From Telmatactis stephensoni (lineage: Eukaryota; Cnidaria; Anthozoa; Actiniaria; Isophelliidae), in the NCBI GenBank assembly GCA_029948255.1, contig JALIZF010001916.1:587001-651000 (forward strand): a stretch of 64,000 nt of DNA, read 5' to 3'. The notes under the pieces are model-generated. The model saw nothing but the letters and a program-made list of their open reading frames with translations, was not told the origin of the DNA and did no database searches. Positions 1-12,958 of the stretch are shown one piece after another. How positions within the stretch are numbered: the first letter of the stretch is position 1; each line of letters starts with the position of its first letter. The position numbers and the translations under genes were made by a program.

Positions 1-56
1 AAATGAGGATACAAGTTGCAAGTCAAAATTTGTGTTCTTGTTTGAACGGGGCCTAA
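1..56. repeat. end fragment of the GCAAGTT inverted-repeat family
   Basis: The first bases of the window read as the right end of the same element family seen whole at 3831-4218: a CAAGTTGCAAGTC core, then CTTGTTTGA and a closing GGGGCCT. The rest of this copy would lie off the left edge. Confidence 0.5.
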
Positions 57-302
57 AGAAAACCTTGGACTTTAACCATGGGCTACTGCTAACCTGCCTT
101 CCAGCAACTAGATCCAGCATGTCACTGTAAATTTGGGTCAAAATGTTGCTACATTTGCAAAATGTTTCTACAGTTACTTACCTCCTCTGTCGACAGTCAA
201 TAATGATGCAATTGTTGCCATGAGCTACAATACAACAAAAAGTGTCACATTGCAGATATGTTGATGTAATTACATAAATATTTACACACACAATTCACAT
301 AC

Positions 303-3300
303 CTTTGCAAGACCAATACTTAATGCAGCAAGAGTAGCTTTGCCTCCACTCTCAAAACCCAAAACTTGAAAGATAGTTGAAGCATAATACACTACTGTTG
401 GCTGACCTGTAATCTTAATAAAGAATATGTCAATTTAACAGCTGTGTTTTCTGGCATTTGTAGTGGTTTATAAAATATTTGAGATATAATGTCCACAATG
501 ATTGGCTGGCTACCATGTTTATATCAGTGGACAGATTTGAGGTTCACACTATAATCTTGCCTTTCTTGTGCTCTTCCATTATGCTTATATCACAGAACAG
601 ATACATGTACCTGCATATTTTATATTGCTTTATAAAATATTTGAGATATAACGCGCGTGCTGATTGGCTGGCTACCATGTTTATATCAGAGGACAGAGAC
701 ATGGCTCGCTCAAAAAACGTTGAAAATGTTTTATAAAAGCAATATAAAACGATCGCTTATGTCTCTGTTCTGTGAAATAAACACTCTGGAAGATGTAGAG
801 CACTCGAAAAGCAAGAGAAACACTTGGTTACACCTCATGTTCCTAATCCTGCTTTTCTCTTGCTCTACATCTTCCATCGTGTTTATATCACAGTACAGAA
901 ACATGAGCACACATTTTATATTGCTTAATAAATAAACACCCATACCTGTTGAAAAAAGGCCAGACCCCCTCCCACAAACATTCTTTGTCTCATATTATTC
1001 TTTTTACTGAAAATATCTCTTAGCTTGTATTCCTGTAAATAAAATAAAAGACTCATCCTCTTTTCTGTAGAGAGAAATGTTGTCCATCACACTAATCAGG
1101 GTAAATTTGAAAAAATAAAGTGTGGTAGCCTAAAGGCTGTTCACAGGGAGATCAGAATATATGATATTCAACTTGTTTGCAGACTGAGGTGGACTTAGGG
1201 GAAGGGTACAGAGGGCCCCTTGGCCCCTTTTTTCTCTGTTTAGGAGGCAGCATGGCCGAGTGGTCAGAGCGTTGGTCTCGCAATCTGGCGGTCCCAGGTT
1301 CGATTCCCGCTCTGGCCACTAGCTGAGACTGAATTTATTCCGATTTCGATTACCGGTGGTTCAAATTCATGGCCATGTTTGTAATATAGCCAACTGGTTT
1401 GCCTCCTTGCCAGTTGGGATTCTTAATCCATTTATGTTTGATTTATATGATTTAGTTAGGATTTGTATATTGAGCTGAAAAGCCCTGTTGAGGGAGTCTC
1501 AATCATGTATGTATGTATGTAATAATGTATGTCTGCATGTACTCTTCCAATATATCCTCTGGATTTCTCTAAACAGTTAATGCTACCCTCCCTAAAGGGT
1601 AATCTTGGATCTGCCACTGCAGCACTACAAAACAAAACAAAATATGTCCTTGGTGGTGAACTTGCTTTTGCTCTAGCACTTACATGACTTCTATGGAGTC
1701 CAGATTTGATTTTATTCATTTCTTCATGTGGGTCTCCTGACCAGTGTAGCTGTTGTATTGAATAACATGCCTAAATAGAACCATTGATCATAAGAATATC
1801 TTTAGTTTTCATACAAGCAATCCTGTGTCCCCCCTGTATTTGCACCAGCCCCCTGCCACCCACCACCACCACCTCCACCCCCAGTGATAAATAATGACCA
1901 GTCCCTAGTTACTGTAATTGGTCAAGGGTTGAGCTGGTTATCTAATAATCAAGCTAGGATCAACCCTGAGAACATAAAACCCTACAACATCAATGGTTGG
2001 TATTTAGTAGGACATTACTGCATACCTTGGTGTCTTCACCTTTCACTATCAACCATCTTGGACTTTGTGGAAGGAAAAACATTCCAACTCCCTGAATTAT
2101 TGCTGGAATGCCTGATAAACCAAACATGTATCGCCTAAAGATCACAAATAATGTACATGTAGGCTTTATTTATTCTGAGATCCAAAATTCTAATGATACA
2201 ATTTTTTATATCAAAATAGGACCACCTTCATTTACATTTTAAAGAATACTAGTCAGTCACCATTTTGTGGGCCAGAAAAATACCAAGACATCTAAAGCAT
2301 CCATTTCCATTGGCTTATTTTGCCGAGTAAATGCAGTATTTTTAACTAAATATTGTTAACTAACTATCATACTTTATTTGTGGATGATTATTTAGAAGTT
2401 TGTGTGGGGATATCAGCTTTAGTTTTTGAGCATAAAGTAACACAAACAAAGGAGTGGCTTACTAAGGTTCTTAATATCTTGAATCTTAATATGGGGAGCC
2501 AAAGATTTTTTCCACCCCCAACAGACACAAATGAATTATTGATGCTTGACTTAAGTAAACAGATGAAATATGTAGACCTTACCAGCCCAAAACTATGTCA
2601 ATAAAAAGATAGTTCATCAGATAAGCAAGCAACAACCCTAGACATATTCCAAGCTCATTGAGAGACACAAGCATACCACGCCACCTCTAAAAATAAAAAT
2701 AAAAAAACCCCGATGTATAAATCTTACTAATTACGACGGTGCACATTATCAAGTGGTAGCTTACTGGTAGAGCTATCTCTGAAATATATGTACATTCAGC
2801 AGTACTAGACAGCGACACACCAAAACCTACAATTAGTCGACCAATGACCTGCAATAAATCAAAATATTTATAAATGCAAAAACTTGAGGGCATTAAATAT
2901 CATTTTCAGATAATATCTACAAAATGAAATAATCGACGTATATTGAATACCTATGAAAATGATCATAACATTACCAAATTTATACAGTGTTAATGTAAAC
3001 AATGTTGAAGTGTCAGGTTGCATGCCTTAAGAGAGAGGTCAAAAATCCCTGATTCAAGTGGGACTTGAACCAAATATTACAAAGTTGAATCTCCACTTTG
3101 ACCACCTTCCATAAGTAACATTGACATTCTGAGTGATCATGACCATCTCCCATAAGTGACAACATGGACTTGGCATTCTGGGTGTTCACTGATGGGAGCT
3201 ACAACAGCGTGCAGAACCTGTTGAGACACTGTCCCAATTTTGGCCTTAATTAGCCAACCCTGTTTTATGCTCCCCCTTCCCCCCTCTCTCGATGTTGGGT

Positions 3301-6300
3301 AGGCCGGGGAGATTCCTGCTAGGTCCAACACTTGACCCAACCAACATTGTGTCGGGGGGAGGGGGATTCAGAATATATGGCCATTCCATGACTTACATGG
3401 TGGGTATAATATCAAAGAACGTCAATTTTAGGGCACAATGTCTCAACTATTCTGCACGCCGTTGTAGGTTAAAATGTACATTACATACCAGCACAGGGTA
3501 GGACTGAGCAGCAACAAGTATTATGGCACCAGTTAAGAAGATACCAGCATTAATGATTATGGCTAGACGCCTTCCTAGATAATCTATAATGAAACCTAGA
3601 GAAATGAAAAGAGGAAAGTGAATGAAGAATGGAAAACTAATAAAAATGAACAAAAATATACATTATTACGAAAATGAATAAGAAGGTACAAAGAGGATGA
3701 AAGAAAGATGATTACAATAGTACACATAAAACTGATAGTCCCCTTGAATTATATTATTTTTCATTTTTCAGTTACTCTGAAAAATTTTTTGTCCTTCAAA
3801 CTGAACCAGAAAATACAATGGCTGGAAATGCCCCAATCTAGTGAGAATGTGTTGATGCAAGTCAATGCAAGTTTTGACTTGTTTCTCATTTGACCACTAA
3901 CTTGCATCAACTTGTGGCTACTTGCATTGCCTTCCAAGGACTTGCAAGCACTTTGAGCATGCTCAAATTTGATTCCAAGTTGATGCAAGTTTTGGCTTGT
4001 CTAAACTGTCAAAATGCCAAACTTCACAGTTTTTTTTCTGGTTTCCCAAATACCTGCACATTAACCTCCTATATCCAATTCAAACAAAAAGACAGCAGAT
4101 TTTTGCTTTATCCTTCAGATACCTGATTTTGTTGAGTTTTTGAAAAACTTATGGAGCAGTGTTCAAACAAGTTGCAAGTCAAAACTTGTGCTAACTTGCA
4201 TCTTGTTTGATTGGGGCCTTATGGAACTATAGAGAAGAAGGTAAGGCACAAGTAACTCATACCGCCAGTAAGAGAGGCAATCACAGCTCCCATTAACATT
4301 GAGCTGACAATCATTTCTTGTTGAAAACAGTCCAAGTTAAACTCTTGTCTTAACTGTAACACAGCTCCAGACACTATACCTACAGGAAAAACCAATATTT
4401 TTTGTCAGATCTAATTAAATTAATTTAATTCAAAACTCTTTTTTTTCCAGTAGAGGAAATGAGATTTTCTTGCAAATTTTATAAATGATCAACGCTATGT
4501 GGAACTGCGCTTCATGAGAAATATGTCTAGACAGTTTCATCACTTTTCCCTAGCTTCATGAATGGTCAGTAGAAACATAAATCTGCTTATTATACAGTTC
4601 TCAAAAGAACACATGTAATATGCACAAGAACGCAAAAAATATGAGACCATATTAGGTTAGTAACATTTGAATGGCTTCCCGGTGCAAAGGCGTGTGCTAA
4701 TCAAAGTCAAAAGTGGCAATAAAAACGACATCATTTGTATTGATTTTTGCAGAATAATTTGTATAATAAATATGTTATTGGTCAATTAACCAGGGAATAC
4801 AACTGTGAATCTTTACTTGTCACTTGCATGACTTGTAAAAATACTAAAGGGTTATTAACCGAGCGTGAGGTCTGTATGGGAAAATATCAGACCGAGGTCT
4901 TGACAGTATGGACCGAACGAAGCGAGGTCTGTACAAAAAGACCGAGGCCTGATATTTTCCCATACAGACCGAGCAAATGAGGTTAATAACTTATTTATTA
5001 TATGGCTTTGAGAAGTCCCGCCAAAACAATTTCCAAACGTAAACTTTTCTTTTCATCCGGGACAGCGGTCCTGATATGGCAAAATACAGACCATGCGTTA
5101 GCCAATCAGAATTCAGGAAATTATCTAGCCATATAATAAACAGCCGTATTAGTCGACTAATAACCTATTCTTACAGGGTATATTGTATTTACAGTATCTT
5201 ACCAATATCATAACCAAACAAAACACCACCCAAGCCTGCCATACATGATGCCAGTAGCATTGTGAATTTCCCTTGACAATGGCAACAAATTTCTGTTAAG
5301 GGCTGTCTGCAATGAATGATTCATGTGAAACAAGAAAAGGAAATCACAAACAATTATTTCGGCTTTCCCCCCATCATAAAATGTTTTTCAAGAATCAGGA
5401 GAAATGATTTTTCCATTCACAAATCACAAATAAATAAAATGCTGGATCATGCATCGTACAAAACCCCCTGCAAATCCCTGATTGCTGTACCTGAAATGTA
5501 TGGGTTCTATTATCTCAAACTCATCATTCAAATGTGTGGTGTCTTGTGATGGTACTGTTATCAGTCTCTCTGTTCACGAAAACAAGAAAACATTTAAATG
5601 GACATCGTGTGACAATGTTTTCCCAATTCAGCATGATAAACCTCCTGAGGAATGATCTGCTTTTGCTTTGAAAGTCATCTGATTATTTTCTTTTGTTAAA
5701 TTTATCATACATGAATTGGGAAAACATGATGTGTGGATTAGGTCTAGATTCATAAGTATGCCCAACTTTAAGTTACACAGATAAAATGTAAGAACCTTTA
5801 GGCTGAGATTTAGCAAATTAAGCACCAAATATACAAGAATCTATTCGGCCTGACAAATAAACAGATTATTATGTAACAACTAACTAAGCTCAAACATACA
5901 TGTACAGAGCATGTTTCATAAAGGATCATGGTAAATAACAGGCAGACCAAAAATGATGATTTACATAAATATACAGAAATATTATAAGTTATAATTACAG
6001 TTTGGTTGTCTATGAGACCCAATTTATAAGACCCATTTCAGCCTGACTTGAAAAATAGTCTAATCAAAACAAAAGAAAACAATAGAAATAGTGTCTACAA
6101 ATGTCTGCTAGACTATAATATCTATTTCACAGATTAAATGCCATCGCTCTATATGGGGTGCACTCTAAAAGAATCTCTACTTAGAGTGCACCCCATATAG
6201 AGCGATGGCATTTAATCTGTGAAATAGATATTAGTCTAACAGACATTAGTGGACACTATTTCTATTGTTTTCTTTTGTTTTGATTAGACTATTAGACACG

Positions 6301-6812
6301 GGCTATTAGATTTTGTTTCACGGATTAGAGTGATTTTCATCGGACTGCGAAATACTAACTAGCTATTAGTGTATAGCAGTCAAAATTCCACAAAAGGAAA
6401 CAATGGAATTGGGATCTACAGTACTAGTGTGTATCAGCTTAGTAACTATTTCACAGTCCGATGAAAAACAGTATAAGTGCCATCACTTTATCCGTGAAAA
6501 ACTACTAACTGTTTTGCTTCAGTGATATAAACTAGTTTGTACATAATAGTGCAATAAGACAACACATAATTATGTATTATTTCACGGATATATGGCATGC
6601 ATTCTATTCAGGTTTTTACTGTATCTGACTTAGAACAAGGATGCTTTATACTTTTTGGACAATAAATATGAAAAAGAGGGTTGTTTTTCTCAATCTGTCG
6701 GCTGAAGTGGTACTGCATACGTAAAATACCCATGAAAACAAATTAACAGTGCAGGTATACCGGTATCTGTTGTTCTTTCTTCTTCTCCGTCTTCTTCCTC
6801 TTTGGCAGCCAT
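303..6812 (-). CDS. SLC2A12-like: SLC2A12-like facilitative sugar transporter, 5' part (partial)
   Basis: Ten phase-consistent coding exons on the minus strand: 6812-6761, 5292-5203, 4379-4263, 3595-3489, 2848-2765, 2686-2583, 2134-2026, 1770-1684, 1032-946 and 413-303, giving about 316 N-terminal residues; the rest lies off the left edge. Visible GLUT (MFS sugar transporter) signatures are [13 protein letters not shown] in TM1, a D-x-LGRR loop after TM2, [15 protein letters not shown] and YISEIA in TM4, [19 protein letters not shown] at the end of TM6, and ITGQP in TM7. The SLSS-A-C-YISEIA stretch and ITGQP resemble the GLUT10/GLUT12 class rather than class I GLUTs. The family moves hexoses across the plasma membrane. 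The chosen start ([12 protein letters not shown]) leaves one base, which fits the next exon's phase. A SINE sits in the intron between the 1684-1770 and 946-1032 exons. Every junction is GT-AG. Very likely a working gene. Confidence 0.88.
478..935. repeat. composite short repeat with direct and inverted copies
   Basis: A block starting TAAAATATTTGAGATATAA and containing GATTGGCTGGCTACCATG occurs at about 471-536 and again at about 633-700. Further right, GGAAGATGTAGAGCA near 789 is matched in inverted orientation near 860. Together this looks like a nested or partly duplicated non-autonomous DNA element inside an intron of the sugar transporter. Ends are not exact. Confidence 0.5.
1244..1524 (+). 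mobile_element. tRNA-derived SINE with ATGT-repeat tail
   Basis: A tRNA-like head has a Pol III A box (TGGCCGAGTGG) and B box (GGTTCGATTCC) about 35 bases apart, as in Ser/Leu-type tRNAs. It is followed by about 200 bases of unrelated body (including GAGCTGAAAAGCCCTGTTGAG) and ends in tandem ATGT units near 1505-1521. Head, body and simple-repeat tail in this order are the hallmark of a SINE. It sits in an intron of the minus-strand sugar transporter, in antisense orientation. Whether it belongs to the deeply conserved cnidarian SINE families needs a library comparison. Confidence 0.75.
3831..4218. mobile_element. MITE-like element, GCCCCAATC termini
   Basis: Left end GCCCCAATC and right end GATTGGGGC are inverted, and both ends are followed internally by repeated TGCAAGT/ACTTGCA words. 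A diverged copy lies at about 27128-27420 and an end fragment at 1-56, so this is a dispersed non-autonomous DNA transposon family. No coding capacity is seen. Confidence 0.6.
4852..5146. mobile_element. inverted-repeat element with GTTATTAACCGAGCG ends
   Basis: GGTTATTAACCGAGC near 4856 is matched in reverse near 4970-4988, enclosing paired blocks around GGTCTGTATGGGAAAATATC and its complement. The similarity continues to about 5146, where CATATAATAAACAG echoes TTATTATATGGC at about 4995. It lies within an intron of the sugar transporter and looks like a MITE or a foldback element. Confidence 0.55.
6056..6291. mobile_element. near-perfect 236-bp palindrome (foldback MITE)
   Basis: The arms begin TAGTCTAATCAAAAC and end with its exact reverse complement. 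They pair almost without mismatch to a short centre near 6170-6185 (around AAAGAATCTCTACTT). TA at each end suits a TA-targeting (Tc1/mariner-type) element. No ORF. It sits in the long first intron of the sugar transporter. Confidence 0.75.
6314..6506. repeat. second, degenerate inverted repeat next to the palindrome
   Basis: TTTCACGGATTAGAGTGAT with CATCGGACTG near 6316-6346 is matched in reverse by CAGTCCGATGAAAA and TTATCCGTGAAAA near 6453-6502, with several differences. It may be an older relative of the 6056-6291 element or its one-time target. Confidence 0.5.
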
Positions 6813-7553
6813 GTTGAATGTATATTGTGCCGAAGGAATGTTGGGCTTCCTTTATCGTTCACCACAGGAAACCCAAATGCTATCTTGTTCGGCACGAGTC
6901 ATAAATAAATGCTCTCTTGATAATATCCAAATTTCGTATAATGAAAAAGTCTCTTATTCTAGTTCTTGCTCCATTATGATTACCCTCTCATCATTTTTTT
7001 CTGGATGATGTAAAAATCATCCAAAATGGCAGCAAAAATAGAAATATTGATATAAAGTACATGTTAAAAATAAAAGCCCTCTAAGAGGACATGTGGTTAC
7101 TGGTCAAATGATAAGTAAACAAGCAAAGCATTTAAACTAAACAAACAAACCAACAAAAACAAATAGAAAACGGAAACAAAAAGAAAGAAAGAATGCTTTC
7201 GAGGAAAAAATAATTATAATTGTTCTGTCAATATGGAGTCTACGCGGAGAATGATGAAAGTGCTCCAAAAAGTCCTCCAAATTATATATTACAAAGAAGA
7301 AAATGACAAACTAGGCAAACCACAACTTTCTATTCCTAAACGTTTTGAGGTTACTGAACAAACAAAACAGTCTTTGTAGTCACATCTGGACTCATTGGCT
7401 CTTTGTTAAATGACTAATTAAATTCAAAAATAATTTTCACGTGTATTTCACATCTTTTTTACATATTTCCCCCAGTAGTGTAGTGACAGGTAAAAATAAA
7501 AGCTGTGCCTGGTTGAATGAGAAAAATAAAGATAAAACATTGTCTATACTTAC

Positions 7554-7657
7554 CAATATATCCAAACAAACACAAGCCACATGGAAAAACGAGTCTGCTT
7601 GACCTTTTCGTCAGCGGTATCGGTGAAGCCAATGCCGAGTGTGTTCGTAGACTCCAT
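7554..7657 (-). other. possible upstream exon of the sugar transporter gene
   Basis: On the minus strand an ATG at 7657-7655 opens 34 codons beginning MESTNTLGIGFTDTADEKVK and ending at a good GTAAGT donor. The codon use looks coding. Joined directly to the 5292-5203 exon it would be out of phase and create a stop at once. So it is either a non-coding leader with its own short ORF, the first exon of an alternative transcript through an exon I did not find, or an unrelated gene start. I do not recognise the peptide. Confidence 0.35.
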
Positions 7658-7861
7658 ATTTATTGAAAACTTCTAAGATTTTTTCATCGAAAGGAAATCT
7701 CTAATGAAATTTTAACAACCGCTGTCTAAGAAAGGTGGATATTTCTTAGAATATTTCGTATTTTCTTCGTGAAAACCGATTAAAATGAGTCAAGTAATCT
7801 TCGAGCCAATTCCGTACGTTTTTCGTTCTCTCTTCGTGAACGACTTCGGGAAATCCGAATT

Positions 7862-7906
7862 ACTTACACACTTACACACTTACACACTTACACACTTACT
7901 TACACG
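7862..7906. repeat. ACACTT-type microsatellite
   Basis: About four tandem copies of a 10-base ACACTTACAC unit. Confidence 0.8.
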
Positions 7907-10132
7907 CTCGATGACATAATGGTTACTGGCTTGCATACAAGCCAGTAACCACAAAAATGTGAAGAGGACGCACGTTTGCTTCATTGATAGATTGGCCACT
8001 TTAGGAATATCCCACTCAAGCTCACTTCTACAACATTTTTGTCCGAAAATAGCATCTTATTTTTGTTCATTATTGCAACGAGTGACGCTCTATAATCCTC
8101 CTTCTGTTCAGTTTCCGTTTGCTTTGACTCCTTACAATCGAGAAAGAAAGAAAGGAAGGAAATAAGAGCAGGAAGAGTGGAGGAAGTAAGTAGATAATAG
8201 ACTGCAAAATAGTGAAAGAATTAACAAGAAGTGTTTCCTCAGTTTCTGGTGACTTGCATTAATTGCGCGCCTTTGTGCAGTTCTGGCTGCCGCTGGGTGG
8301 CCTGTAAGGTTATCGTAAATCTATACTGTTTATACAAGCAAATGGGTTCTTTCACAGTTTTCTTAGTGATGATTTGGTAAAACACACACACCAAGTTGCA
8401 ATACTACATGACGTCATGCTCGCGAGTTTCAATAAAACCGTTCAGTCAATCATGTGAGTGCCGACTCGTACTGTCAAGGCTGTATTATAATTATATCCTC
8501 CAAAATTTATTGGTTTTGAAGAGTTTTCAAGTGGGCTTTTATATGAAAGAATTCAGTTTTTATTAATAGTTTTCTAGAACGTTTCATTTCGGACAAGACG
8601 CGAGATTGTTTGATTATTTGCTCATAAAACTTAGAGACCAAAACCTTCTTGACTTGAATGCTGTTTGCACATGTCAAGGTTAATGGCAAATTTATTCTAC
8701 TCAACGATAAAAGGCCTCTAATTTGCTAGATTACAGCGTGAAAGGAAAACATTGGCGAACTTCTTGCGTCACCTCTAACAAGAATTCACGAAGTGGTTTT
8801 CAACCTATTGTAATTGTCCAATCAAAGACACGCTGAACAAATCTCTTACTATCAGATTTCAATCAGTTATCTTTTCATCTCCCAGTACAGAAGACAGTCC
8901 GCTACTGACTTCAATTGAGACAGTCTGTAACACTTCTTGCTACATATATAGCTGATTGCTGCATTACCTTGGTGTTGGCTTGTAAATCTGGTGTCTACTG
9001 CAAGGCAAGTTTCTATCTAGACGTCGTTAAAGTTGGTATACGAAACTGAAAATTGCGCATTTTTCGTCCACTAATAATTTTGTCTTGTTCTTAGCAGTGG
9101 ATTAAGACTATTCATATTGAAATAACGGTTTTCTTTAGTCTTTAGTCACTCGTTAAAAAATCGCGAGATATCAATCCTTTTCGGCTCCAAGTTTTCTACA
9201 GTAAAATTTTGGGGCGGTTGATTGGTATCGTACAATTAGTGCTTTTACGTTGCGCTGGCTTGGATCTGCTTCTTTTTGATGCAGACAAATGATAGATTGA
9301 TAGAGATTTTAAAACTTTTAGGGAATAGTAAGTTATGTTAGTTGTTTATCTTCGAAAGAACAAAAAATTGATTGAGTTTGGGGGAGTGATTTACATATTC
9401 TGCATAGTATCTTTCACCTTTACCAAGAGATGTGTTGATATATATCTCAATCATTTTATACAAAACATCAACAATTTGTGTGAATTCCAATTAGTGTTTT
9501 GTTTTTACTTAATGTTTTCAAAACAAAAAAATCAGATGATCTAAACATCTGTAGGAAATGAAAAGAAAGGAAAAAAGTACTTAACATTTATCATGTCATG
9601 CAAATGATAAATTGTATCTTTAACAGCATTGAATTTTTGTCAGCCATGTTTCAACACTAAGCTCAGTTTTGAGCTTTAGCAGTTTATCTCCAGGAACAGT
9701 ATGGTATTTGTTAATTGAATTAAATTGTGGTTTTGGCGGAAAATCATGTGGCGACTAAACCTTTTGGTGAACACTTTTATAGGATAATTTTGGATAATAT
9801 ATTTACACTTGTCAGTGAGTAAACACCTAAAAGAAGATAATCAATCTCTATCCTACTCCTCTGTATCTGGAAATCGACCCAGATGGATTGCAAGGTGTAG
9901 CATTGTATCTTTGTTTTTGTTACGCAATTAGTATAAGTCAACTCCCACGGATTCTCGGAAAGCACACAGCATTAAATACGAGATCATGAATTTAATAAGC
10001 TTTATTCTGAAGTTTAACACCTTATTACCCTCGTATTGGATGGAAAAGCGATAAAAATTGCAAACCAGATATCAGACGGGACGAGAATCAAGTTCATTGC
10101 CATATAGGGAGCCAGTTGATCAGTGCTTTATC

Positions 10133-10342
10133 CAGGGTCCCCTATATATACCCCTTTGCAAAATGAAATCACGCCAAAAATATTTGGTCTTTTCAGGCGT
10201 CACGGATAATTAAAAAATCTCTTTCAAGTACACAAAAAAATCAAAACTTGCTTTCACGTGGACGCAAAAAGATTTTAGACCTTAAATCACGTTTCACGTT
10301 TCAGCCTTTCACATTTCACACAAAAAAGTATAGGGGACCCTG
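10133..10342. mobile_element. 210-bp MITE with TTTATC target duplication
   Basis: The ends are perfect inverted repeats (CAGGGTCCCCTATA and its complement). The element is flanked by TTTATC at 10127-10132 and TTTATC at 10343-10348, a direct target-site duplication. No coding capacity. A CAGGG...CCCTG element with its own duplication also lies at 46154-46335. Confidence 0.8.
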
Positions 10343-12958
10343 TTTATCGTCTTTATCGAAGTAGAATTGAAAGTATCTTACTTCTTCTAATCTGTATAAG
10401 TGAATGACGTACCTAAAACGCGTACATATTGAGGGCACCTTAAAGCAATGGAAAGAAAGCCCCCGAACCGCATTTATTATACGTGTTTCTGTAATGAAAC
10501 ATGACATCCTTATCAACTGATTTCGTTTAATTGTCGTGCTTTTGAAGAATAAATGGAGTTTCCGGAAAAATGACGAAAAAGCACTTGTGTTAGCAGTAAA
10601 AGTTCCTTAGGCTTCACTATCTCAAGTCTTGTACGATATGTTATTGTATTTTGGTAGTGGAGCCATATCTATTTTCACAAAGAACTGACTTATGAGTGAC
10701 TTTAAAATGGGAATGAGCACAAGTTTTTTGCGGTACATGCATGGGAAGGAAGGGCGTTCTCGGCAAATTTTGCGTAGAAACTAACAATGTCCTAGCTAGG
10801 GGTAGAAAAAAAATCGCCAATTTTCTTACCGATGAACGAGTGATAACACGCACGATCAAACAAGCGGATACTCCAGCGTCAACCGACTTCAAATTTTAAC
10901 TCTAAATTTCAATTAGCCGGCTGTTACGGAAATGTTTTCATTAGACGGTGTTAGAGTACAATACCGTGTAAACACTATTGCTACGTCAATCAGAAGAATT
11001 AGTTTTTTTGCTAAATAGCGAAGATAAATACATCAAACAAATCCAAAAAACGACCAAGAAACCTCATTGTATGTATTCAAGGCACTTCTTTTTTTACCAG
11101 AGTCCGATATTTTCCCAGAAACATTTGTGATAACCAGTTTGAGATAAAGTTCATGTCATTTCCTTTAGCATTTGTGGTTTGGAGTTCTTGGGTCCTCGGC
11201 TATTCACTGCGATAAGCAGTGGTGTCTATCAGAGTGCAGAAAGCGATTTTTTATCAGTACAAAGAAGTCATTAGTATCTGTATAATGCATTAACTTTACC
11301 ATATCAATTCCGCCATCTTTGTTGAGATTGGCTCTCGAAGCTTAACCTTGGAGGGTCACGTGATCACTTAGCTGAGCGCCGAGTCGTTTGCGTGGTGTGT
11401 CATACAATGTATGGCAGAACCATTAGGACTTGGAAAAAATTTGTAAACAAATCAGAAATCCGGAAATTATACATTCGTAATGGTATTTATGCTCTGTATT
11501 CTTGCCTGGGAGATCCAGAGATATATTTTAGTTCTGTAAGTCGTCATTGCCGATGACGGGATCAAAATTAAGGTGAAAAGTAAGAGGGCATTTGCTCATC
11601 CAGTTTCTCCACGCTGTTTCTTGCGCTAACACGTTCCAACATACAAGCTGTAAGGTAAAATACAATTCAATTTATAATTTAGGCAGGGTTTCTTTCAAAA
11701 TTGTTTTTTATTCTTCATTTTATTTCTTAATGTTTTCCAGTGTAAAAAGATTGTTTAGTGGGCCTCCATGTCAATATCAAAGGAGTCTCAATTCTATTCA
11801 CACATTATACAGACCAGTACCTGTAATTGTCTGTTTTCTCAGCAAAGGCCAACGTGATGACACTGCATGTCTGTCTTAGTTTAATACGATTTTCAGATTT
11901 CTCCTTAAAACCACTTCACTTTGCAAGGATTAAATAGAGAAAACGTGGATGACAAAAATTACTCCTGCTATTCATATTTATATGCTATCATTTTGGGTCT
12001 TTTTGGTTATATTTATCATTTAGTTTTGGTAATATTTTTTCCATTCTTTTTCTCAAAAACTTCCCGTGGCGACTAAAAACCGACTTACAACAAGTATTCA
12101 TGCTTTTCTAAATCATTTTGATCTTTTAAATAGATTTCTTATTGATTTTTACTACCTGTCCTTTCCACTCGCTTTGTTTGTTTGTTTATCCTTTTTATAG
12201 CCTTTTTATTATTCGTCCCACTATAGTCATCGTTCAATGTCCTGCTAAGCTGAAATATAATCTGTTGAATACTGCAATTGTAATACCAAATTGTGATTTA
12301 CAAACTCGTTTCTGTTGACCACATACTTGGGCTAGCTGGTTTACAATTCATTCACTCGCTACCGTTCAAATATATTGGCCATAATTAGGTAAGATATAAC
12401 AGAAAAACTGTCAGATTTCTCCCTTGTAAATTCTTACTAAGAACAGGTTTTGAGTATGCCTAGAGGGGATACCCTAGAGCCAACATCTATAACGTAGAAC
12501 GTCAGGTAGGCAAAATAAATAATTATCACGTTAAGACTAAACGTTTTAATATGATGATTTTAGAGACTACGCCTAATATATTTTACTCTTGATTTTGGAA
12601 TGAATGAAAAAACGCTCCAGTTATAAAGTGATTTAGTTGTATCAAGACGATTTTTCCCACCTTTTTTCACAAAGGAAAATGAACAAATGCCACACCACAG
12701 GATTCATTTGTTAACACACGTCAGAAAGAGTTATTTAAAATGTTTAATTAAAAATGGAATTACGTCTTCTCTAATCTCAAGAAATCCCTAAATGTTTACC
12801 CATGTTTGAGTCTGCAGAAAGTTTACATTCTGTAGTTGTTTCGACTAAGAAACCCGTTTATTTGTAAGTATAATTTAGTGCAGTTTTCTTAAAACACTAA
12901 CTAATTCGAGCGCGATGAGTTTATCTAATGATCATTAAGCAGCTCAAACTAATGAAGC

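Larger units (their letters stand above)
7662..12958. other. intergenic region, no gene recognised
   Basis: I see no exon series, RNA gene or conserved motif here apart from the small transposon at 10133-10342. A TATA-like ACATATATAG at about 8942 could mark a promoter, for example an upstream leader of the GPCR, but nothing supports it further. Confidence 0.5.

Noticed and set aside
1244..1320. Functional tRNA gene
   Set aside because: The head lacks a clean acceptor stem and runs into a SINE body with a simple-repeat tail, so it is called a SINE.
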